DNA of 19,116 nt from Thermoleophilia bacterium (GTDB taxonomy: Bacteria; Actinomycetota; Thermoleophilia; Gaiellales; Gaiellaceae), in contig JACVRM010000028.1 of assembly GCA_014534415.1 (NCBI GenBank), positions 1 through 19,116 of the forward strand. Direction: 5' to 3'. Positions 14,644 to 19,116 of the stretch are shown here, piece by piece. Positions within the stretch are counted from its first letter, which is position 1, and each line of letters opens with the position of its first letter. The notes beneath the pieces were generated by a model that saw only the letters and a program-made list of their open reading frames with translations, was not told the DNA's origin and ran no database searches. The position numbers were made by a program, and so were the translations under genes.

Positions 14644-15735
14644 GTGGACGCAGAGACAGGCGCTGCGAAGCGGGACCGGGCACCGGTCGGAGAGATTCTC
14701 GAGACGGACGAAGCGCGCGGTCTGCTGGCAACGGCCCAGGAGCACGGCTCGTTGAACGCCGACGAGATCGCGCTCGCGCTCGGCGAGCTCGACCTCGACG
14801 CCGGCCAGCTCGACGAGGTCTACTCGGCTCTCGAGGAGCTCCAAATCGACGTCGTCGAGCGGGAGACCGAGCCGGACCTGGGGCCCGATCTCGACAGCGA
14901 TGTGCGCGAGGTCTCGACCGACGCGCTTCAGCTCTTCCTCAAGGACATCGGCAGGGTCGACCTGCTCACCGCCGCACAGGAGGTCGAGCTCGCCAAGCGG
15001 ATCGAGCGGGGCGACGACCACGCGAAGCAGGAGATGGTCGAGGCGAACCTCCGCCTCGTGGTCTCGATCGCGAAGAAGTACCGCAACCAGGGCCTGCCGT
15101 TCCTCGATCTCATCCAGGAGGGGACGATCGGGCTGGTGCGCGCCGCCGAGAAGTTCGACCACCGGAAAGGCTTCAAGTTCTCGACCTACGCGACGTGGTG
15201 GATCCGTCAGGCGGTCGCGCGGGCGCTCGCCGACAAGGCGCGCACGATCCGGATGCCGGTTCACGTGGTCGAGAAGCTCAACAAGATCGTCCGTTCCGAG
15301 CGCAAGTTGCGCGCCGAGCTGGGCCGCGAGCCGACGTCTGCGGAGATCGCTCGCGACCTCGACCTGGGTCTGGACGAGGTCGAGCACATCCGCCGCTCGT
15401 CGCAGATCCCCGTCTCGCTCGAGAAGCCGGTCGGCGACGAGGAGGACTCGGAGTTCGGGCACTTCCTGACCGACGACTCGGAGCCGCTTCCCGATGAGGC
15501 TGTCGAGGAGGTGCTCCGCAAGGACACTCTCAAGCGGATCCTCGGGATGCTCTCCGAGCGTGAGCGCTCGGTGCTGGAGATGCGCTACGGGCTGAACGGG
15601 ACGCGGCCGTGCACGCTCGACGAGGTCGGCAGGGCGTTCAACGTGACGCGCGAGCGCATCCGTCAGATCGAGAACCAGACCCTCAAGAAGCTGCGCGCGC
15701 TGGCGGACGCCCAGCGGCTGCGCGAAGTCGCTTAA
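14644..15735 (+). CDS. rpoD: Principal RNA polymerase sigma factor (SigA/RpoD, sigma-70 group 1)
   Basis: The 363-residue product directs housekeeping transcription. Visible are a region 1.1-like acidic N-terminus (about 20-75), region 1.2 (DALQLFLKDIGRVDLLT, 93-109), region 2 with ANLRLVVSIAKKYRNQG, FLDLIQEGTIGL and the -10-reading FSTYATWWIRQA (179-190), region 3 (MPVHVVEKLNKI onward), and region 4.2 helix-turn-helix TLDEVGRAFNVTRERIRQIE (324-343). GTG at 14644 is preferred because a strong Shine-Dalgarno and a two-part promoter lie just upstream; an ATG at 14578 is in frame, would add 22 residues, but lies before the predicted transcription start. A large two-tier hairpin follows the stop. 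Region 2.4 looks standard, which fits the TANNNT boxes seen across the window. Confidence 0.95.
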   Translation: MDAETGAAKRDRAPVGEILETDEARGLLATAQEHGSLNADEIALALGELDLDAGQLDEVYSALEELQIDVVERETEPDLGPDLDSDVREVSTDALQLFLKDIGRVDLLTAAQEVELAKRIERGDDHAKQEMVEANLRLVVSIAKKYRNQGLPFLDLIQEGTIGLVRAAEKFDHRKGFKFSTYATWWIRQAVARALADKARTIRMPVHVVEKLNKIVRSERKLRAELGREPTSAEIARDLDLGLDEVEHIRRSSQIPVSLEKPVGDEEDSEFGHFLTDDSEPLPDEAVEEVLRKDTLKRILGMLSERERSVLEMRYGLNGTRPCTLDEVGRAFNVTRERIRQIENQTLKKLRALADAQRLREVA

Positions 15736-15786
15736 CCGCTCGAAGTCCGGCTTCGGCTGCGCCGAAGCCATGACGACTTCGAGCGG
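15736..15786 (+). terminator. Two-tier hairpin terminator after rpoD
   Basis: The outer stem pairs CCGCTCGAAGTC (15736-15747) with GACTTCGAGCGG (15775-15786), 12 bp perfect. The inner stem pairs GGCTTCGGC (15749-15757) with GCCGAAGCC (15761-15769), 9 bp perfect, with loop TGC. It begins on the base after the stop codon and has no T-run. It may end transcription or protect the 3' end of the sigma mRNA. Confidence 0.8.
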
Positions 15787-15865
15787 ATCAACGCGGACGA
15801 CGACGGGGCGCTGCCCGTGGGCAAATGGGACGCTCGTTCGTCACTGGGTCGAAACGCGCCTCGCA

Positions 15866-15871
15866 TAGACT
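15866..15871 (+). promoter_or_regulatory. -10 box TAGACT for the M20 peptidase, predicted leaderless
   Basis: TAGACT ends 8 nt before the GTG at 15880. It argues against the in-frame ATG at 15817, which would lie upstream of the promoter. Confidence 0.55.
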
Positions 15872-15879
15872 CGCCCGCC

Positions 15880-17208
15880 GTGGAGCAGGCCTGGCTGGAG
15901 GAGCTGTCGGAGCTCTTGCGGATCCCGAGCGTCAGCGCCGATCCAGCTCATGTTTCCGACGTTCGGCGAGCGGCCGAGTGGGTGCGCGACTTCGTGCGGC
16001 GGGCGGGCGGCGACGCCGAGCTCGTCGAGACCGGCACTCAGCCGCTCGTCGTGGGCGAGATCCGCGCCTCGCGGAACGCCGACAGGGCGCCGACGGTGCT
16101 CGCGTACGGGCACTTCGACGTCCAGCCGCCGCAGCCGCTCGATCTCTGGACTAGCCCGCCGTTCGAGCCCACGATCGACGGCGAGTGGTTGGTCGCACGC
16201 GGCGTCGCAGACGACAAGGGTCAGCTCTTCGCGCTCCTCAAAGCGGCCGAGCTGCTCGCGCTGGGCGGCGAGCTACCGGTCAACGTCCGCGTCGCGTGCG
16301 ACGGCGAGGAGGAGACGGGCGGGCACGCCATCGCCGACTTCCTCGCCGCCGACGAGCGCGGCGCCGACGCCTGCCTGATCTTCGACGGCGGCATGACCAG
16401 GCGCGGCGTGCCCGAGTTCATGATCGCGACGCGCGGGCTGCTGGCGTTCGATCTCCGCGTGCGCACCGGCGAGCGCGACCTTCATTCCGGCATGTACGGC
16501 AACGCGGCGCTGAACGCCATCCATGCGCTCGCGGAGACGCTTCAGGGAGTGCTGCCCGTGGACGGGCACGCGCCGACGCAGCTGCACGTCGGCGTGGCGC
16601 CGCTGACGGACGAGGAGCGGGCGTCGTGGGCCGAGCTGACGCCGGGCGCCGAGATGCTCGCCGCACAGGGCGCGGTGCCCAACGACGAACGCGCGGCCGA
16701 GGAGTTCTACCTGCGGACGACCGCGGAGCCTTCCGTGGACGTGAACGGCATCCTCGGCGGCAAGCCGGGCCTTCGCAACACGACTCTGCCCGTATTCGCG
16801 GAGGCGAACTTCACGGTGCGGCTGGCGCCGGGGCAGGACCCACGCGCGGTCAGCGAGGCCGTCGACCGCCTGATCCACGAGGCCGCGCCGGCAGGCGCGA
16901 CGGTGGAGCTCGAGCGCGGCGAGCCGCCCGCCCGCCCGGGCCTCGTCCCGCCGGACACGCCCGCCGTTCAGCTCGCATTGGCCGCATTCGAGCGCGTCTT
17001 CGGACGTCGGCCGCTGCTCGTCCGAATCGGGGGAACGTTGCCGATCATTCCCGCGCTCGCGGACAAGGGCATCCCGACGGTGCTGACCGGCGTGGCGCTC
17101 GCCGAGAGCCAGATTCATTCGCCGAACGAGCGGCTGCTGCTCGAGTACATCCCGCTGGGCGTCGAGGCGGCGCGCGAGTGCTACCGCGCGTTCGCCGATC
17201 TCGGGTAG
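15880..17208 (+). CDS. M20-family metallopeptidase, likely dipeptidase
   Basis: The 442-residue product has the full two-zinc site of the M20 family (CNDP/PepV-like dipeptidases and relatives): His78 and Asp80 in YGHFDVQPP, Asp111 in ARGVADDKGQ, the acidic run CDGEEETGG (140-148) with the catalytic Glu, Asp169 in IFDGG, and His413 in ESQIHSPNE. RDLHSGMYGNAA (199-210) contains the dimerisation-domain His202 that reaches the substrate. It is probably a cytoplasmic dipeptidase, though M20 members also include deacylases and the substrate is not decided by sequence. GTG at 15880 is chosen from the -10 box and gives the usual short N-terminus (MEQAWLEELSELLRIPSVSA). It converges with the amidohydrolase across a 203-bp repeat-like gap. 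Confidence 0.9.
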   Translation: MEQAWLEELSELLRIPSVSADPAHVSDVRRAAEWVRDFVRRAGGDAELVETGTQPLVVGEIRASRNADRAPTVLAYGHFDVQPPQPLDLWTSPPFEPTIDGEWLVARGVADDKGQLFALLKAAELLALGGELPVNVRVACDGEEETGGHAIADFLAADERGADACLIFDGGMTRRGVPEFMIATRGLLAFDLRVRTGERDLHSGMYGNAALNAIHALAETLQGVLPVDGHAPTQLHVGVAPLTDEERASWAELTPGAEMLAAQGAVPNDERAAEEFYLRTTAEPSVDVNGILGGKPGLRNTTLPVFAEANFTVRLAPGQDPRAVSEAVDRLIHEAAPAGATVELERGEPPARPGLVPPDTPAVQLALAAFERVFGRRPLLVRIGGTLPIIPALADKGIPTVLTGVALAESQIHSPNERLLLEYIPLGVEAARECYRAFADLG

Positions 17209-17411
17209 GCCGGCTTTTGCAGAATCGTCGCGGGTGCGTGACACTTCCGTGATTGCGCCTGGCACCGCGGACCAAGGACCCCAAACCCGCGTGTCGCCTG
17301 CGGCGGGGACAAAATCGTCACCTCGGCGTCACGCTTTGGCGCGCGTGCCTGGCCCCGCCCGGCCCTGCTCGCGGCCACGTCCCGCGCGGGCATGGCCCTG
17401 CGGCGAGCGCC
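17209..17411. repeat. Intergenic region with repeat motifs related to the gap at 3518-3814
   Basis: No gene is seen in this 203-bp gap between two convergent genes. It holds GAATCGTCG (17222-17230), GCGTGACACTTCCGTGA (about 17236-17252), GCGCCTGGCACCG (about 17255-17267) and GTGCCTGGCCCCG (about 17345-17357), GGGGACAAAATCGTCAC (17305-17321) and GGGCATGGCCCT (17388-17399). The first, fifth and sixth have counterparts in the fmt-rsmB gap. No clear terminator hairpin was found, although the convergent genes would be expected to need one. Confidence 0.5.
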
Positions 17412-18953
17412 TCAGTCCCAGGGCGGCGGGTTGTGCACCCAGCGGCCGCCGACCATCGTCGCGACGACGTGCACCTCCTCCAGCTCCTCCGGTGGGCAAG
17501 CGAGCGGGTCTCGATCCAGGACGACGAGATCGGCCAGATAGCCGGGCAGGAGCTTCCCGCGCCGCCGCTCGTCGCCGGCGAGCCACGCCGGCGTGCTGCA
17601 GCTCGCGATCAGCGCCTGCTCGATCGTCAGCGCCTGCTCGGCGTGCCACGCCGGCCGCTCGTCGAGCGTCCGGAGCACGCCTGCACGAATGCCCGCGAGC
17701 GGGTCGAGCTCTTCGATTGGCGCGTCCGATCCGTTCGCAACCAGCGCGCCGGCCTCCCACAGGGAGCGGTACGCGTAGGCGCGCTGTGTCTTGCCCGCCC
17801 AGAAGCGGTCGGCCAACTCGCGGTCGGCCGGTGCGTGCGAGAACTGCACCGAGGCGGCGATACCGAGGTCTGCGAACCGCCCGACGTCCTCGACCGCCAG
17901 GAGCTGCGCGTGCTCGATCCGCTGGCGCAGTCCGAGCGGCGCCCACCCGTGGCGGGTCGCCTCGAAGGCATCGAGCGCATCGCGATTGGCCCGGTCGCCG
18001 ATCGCGTGGACGGCCACCGGCCAGCCCGCACGCGCGGCACGTCGCACGAGCTCGGCCAGCTCGTCACGGCTCGTGATCTCGACCCCCGACCCGTCGAGCA
18101 GCCGTGCCGTCTGCGAGCCCAGCGTGCCGTCCATGAACACCTTGAGGTAGCCGAGCCGGAAGAACGCGTCGCCGACCGTCGAGCGCAACCCGAGCGCCTC
18201 CAGCTCGTCGAGCCGGTCGACGGGCAGGGACTGCCAGACGCGGAGCGTCAGCGACTCGTCGGATTGCAGCCGCTGCCAGAACCGCGGTGCGCCGAGCCAG
18301 CCGTCCTTGTCGTGGACGCTGGCCACACCCCGTGAAGCCGCAATCCGCAGCCCCTCGCGCATCGCGTCCACGTATTCGTCGTCGGAGACGCGGATGTGCC
18401 GGTCGCGGAACCGCCACGCGGCCTCCTCGCGCAGGACGCCCGTCGGCTCGCCGGTCGCATCGCGTTCGACGACGCCGCCCGCGGCCTCCAGGTCCCCGTC
18501 CGCGACGGCGAGCGCGGCCGAGTTGAGCCAGAGCGAGTGCGAGTCGTGCGCGAGCAGCGCGGTCGGGACGCTGCCCGTCACGGCGTCGAGCGCTTGCCTG
18601 GTCGGCTCGACGCTCGGGTTCCAGTCGCCGCTCCGCCAGCCGCGACCGCGCAGCCAGCGGCCGCGCTCGAGCTCGCCGACTGCGTCGCGGACGACTGCGA
18701 GCGCCTCGTCGAGCGAGCGCGTCGCCTCGAGGCGCAGCTCGCGGCGTGCGAGCGCCCACGTGGGAAAGTGCACGTGCGCGTCCGCGAACGCGGGCAGCAC
18801 GCAGCGCCCGCCCAGATCGACGCGCTCGGGTGACGCGAGCGCCGTCTCGTGCGTTCCGATGCCTCCCGCGACGCGCTCGCCCGCGACCGCCAGCGCGCGG
18901 GCGATCGGAAGGGACACGTCGAGCGTGCGAACCACCCCGTTCTCCAGGATCAC
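17412..18953 (-). CDS. YtcJ-like amidohydrolase (Amidohydro_3 family)
   Basis: The 513-residue product is a metal-dependent hydrolase of the amidohydrolase superfamily. Seen in order: an N-terminal beta-sandwich start (ILENGVVRTLD), metal-binding His60 and His62 in FADAHVHF, KVFMDGTLGSQTA (a YtcJ-type motif), AVHAIGDRAN with a metal His, RIEHAQL with another, and the late Asp in NGSDAPIEELDP. The C-terminus returns to the sandwich with GKLLPGYLADLVVLDRDP. Members act on N-acyl or cyclic amide compounds, and the substrate is not known. GTG at 18953 has a -10 box TACATT 6 nt upstream. It is divergent from the VOC gene with 47 bp between the start codons, so shared control is possible. Confidence 0.9.
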   Translation of the reverse strand: MILENGVVRTLDVSLPIARALAVAGERVAGGIGTHETALASPERVDLGGRCVLPAFADAHVHFPTWALARRELRLEATRSLDEALAVVRDAVGELERGRWLRGRGWRSGDWNPSVEPTRQALDAVTGSVPTALLAHDSHSLWLNSAALAVADGDLEAAGGVVERDATGEPTGVLREEAAWRFRDRHIRVSDDEYVDAMREGLRIAASRGVASVHDKDGWLGAPRFWQRLQSDESLTLRVWQSLPVDRLDELEALGLRSTVGDAFFRLGYLKVFMDGTLGSQTARLLDGSGVEITSRDELAELVRRAARAGWPVAVHAIGDRANRDALDAFEATRHGWAPLGLRQRIEHAQLLAVEDVGRFADLGIAASVQFSHAPADRELADRFWAGKTQRAYAYRSLWEAGALVANGSDAPIEELDPLAGIRAGVLRTLDERPAWHAEQALTIEQALIASCSTPAWLAGDERRRGKLLPGYLADLVVLDRDPLACPPEELEEVHVVATMVGGRWVHNPPPWD

Positions 18954-18959
18954 GCGGCG

Positions 18960-18965
18960 AATGTA
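18960..18965 (-). promoter_or_regulatory. -10 box TACATT for the amidohydrolase, predicted leaderless
   Basis: On the minus strand TACATT ends 6 nt before the GTG at 18953. A 12-bp palindrome (18966-18977) directly adjoins it. Confidence 0.6.
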
Positions 18966-18977
18966 CTGAGCGCTCAG
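18966..18977. promoter_or_regulatory. Palindrome CTGAGCGCTCAG between divergent promoters
   Basis: This perfect 12-bp palindrome lies between the -10 boxes of the amidohydrolase and VOC genes, directly next to one and 10 bp from the other. It could be the site of a dimeric regulator acting on both. No regulator gene is visible here. Confidence 0.45.
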
Positions 18978-18987
18978 CGCCTGCGAG

Positions 18988-18993
18988 TAGGGT
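18988..18993 (+). promoter_or_regulatory. -10 box TAGGGT for the VOC-family gene, predicted leaderless
   Basis: TAGGGT ends 7 nt before the GTG at 19001. It is a weaker hexamer than the others but has the same placement. Confidence 0.5.
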
Positions 18994-19000
18994 GCGCCCG

Positions 19001-19116
19001 GTGAGTGAGTACCACCTCGGCCGGCTGCTCGACCACGTCCACGTGCGGGTTCGCGATTTGGAGGCGAGCAAGCGGTTCTACCGCGTTGCGCTCCGGTCGC
19101 TCGGGCGCGAGCTGAG
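19001..19116 (+). CDS. VOC-family protein (glyoxalase/dioxygenase fold), 5' part only
   Basis: Only 38 codons are present before the window ends. The N-terminus reads MSEYHLGRLLDHVHVRVRDLEASKRFYRVAL, the typical first beta-alpha unit of the vicinal oxygen chelate superfamily, with a metal-binding His in DHVHVRV and the DLEASKRFY helix. Members include glyoxalase I, bleomycin-resistance proteins and ring-cleaving dioxygenases, and the reaction cannot be told from this fragment. The GTG start has a -10 box 7 nt upstream. Confidence 0.85.
   Translation, partial: MSEYHLGRLLDHVHVRVRDLEASKRFYRVALRSLGREL

Noticed and set aside
14476..15771. 431-codon minus-strand open frame over rpoD
   Set aside because: It is antisense to an unmistakable sigma-70 gene with regions 1.2 to 4.2.
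15810..15823. Palindrome around TGCCCGTGGGCA before the M20 gene
   Set aside because: Arms are only 5 bp and this level of symmetry is expected by chance in GC-rich DNA.
15817..15879. ATG at 15817 as the start of the M20 peptidase
   Set aside because: It lies upstream of the -10 box at 15866-15871 and the added residues do not look like the family N-terminus.
16273..17265. 330-codon minus-strand open frame over the M20 peptidase
   Set aside because: It is a mirror of a gene with a full zinc site on the plus strand and has no motif of its own.

Overview
This is a GC-rich bacterial chromosome segment that looks like core genome from an actinobacterium. Many genes start with GTG, AT-rich -10 boxes sit directly on start codons, the ribosomal protein L28 is the zinc-binding type, and a CysO/CysM/Mec cysteine pathway is present. 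The run priA ... fmt-rsmB-rpe-ribD ... ribE ... ribBA-ribH matches the gene order known from Mycobacterium tuberculosis. The proteins feel like a deep-branching class such as Thermoleophilia, but that is an impression and the taxon is not proven from this window.

Layout. Positions 1-1617 hold the 3' part of priA (replication restart), which converges with a small antibiotic-monooxygenase-like gene. Positions 2135-5059 hold def, fmt and rsmB (N-terminal protein processing and 16S rRNA methylation). Positions 5090-9454 carry rpe, ribD, a small unknown gene, ribE, ribBA and ribH; together with ribD the last three supply riboflavin from GTP and ribulose 5-phosphate, although no FMN riboswitch is visible. 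Then come rpmB (L28), a receiver-only response regulator and a secreted cupredoxin-like protein. On the minus strand, 13484 down to 10606 is one operon: rhodanese-MoeB fusion, cysO, cysM, mec. This is a sulfur-carrier route to cysteine: the fusion activates and thiocarboxylates CysO, CysM joins it to O-phosphoserine, and the JAMM protease Mec frees cysteine. Divergent from it are a TPR protein and the principal sigma factor gene. The right end has an M20 dipeptidase, a convergent YtcJ-like amidohydrolase, and the start of a VOC-family gene.

Notable points. (1) Eleven genes have a TANNNT box 6-9 nt before the start codon, which predicts leaderless mRNAs and also fixes several starts. (2) The cysO-cysM junction holds two identical 15-bp palindromes, one starting on the cysO stop codon and one on the cysM start codon, around a 65-bp spacer; it looks like an 80-bp insertion or duplication into an originally overlapping junction. 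(3) CysO ends in GG-DAS rather than bare GG, so it should need trimming, plausibly by the neighbouring JAMM protease. (4) RibBA has Gln in place of the catalytic His of the RibB domain (GQTEA instead of GHTEA). (5) Two intergenic regions, 3518-3814 and 17209-17411, share degenerate repeat motifs. Most of the window is otherwise ordinary housekeeping DNA. No tRNA, rRNA, CRISPR array, insertion sequence or phage gene was seen.
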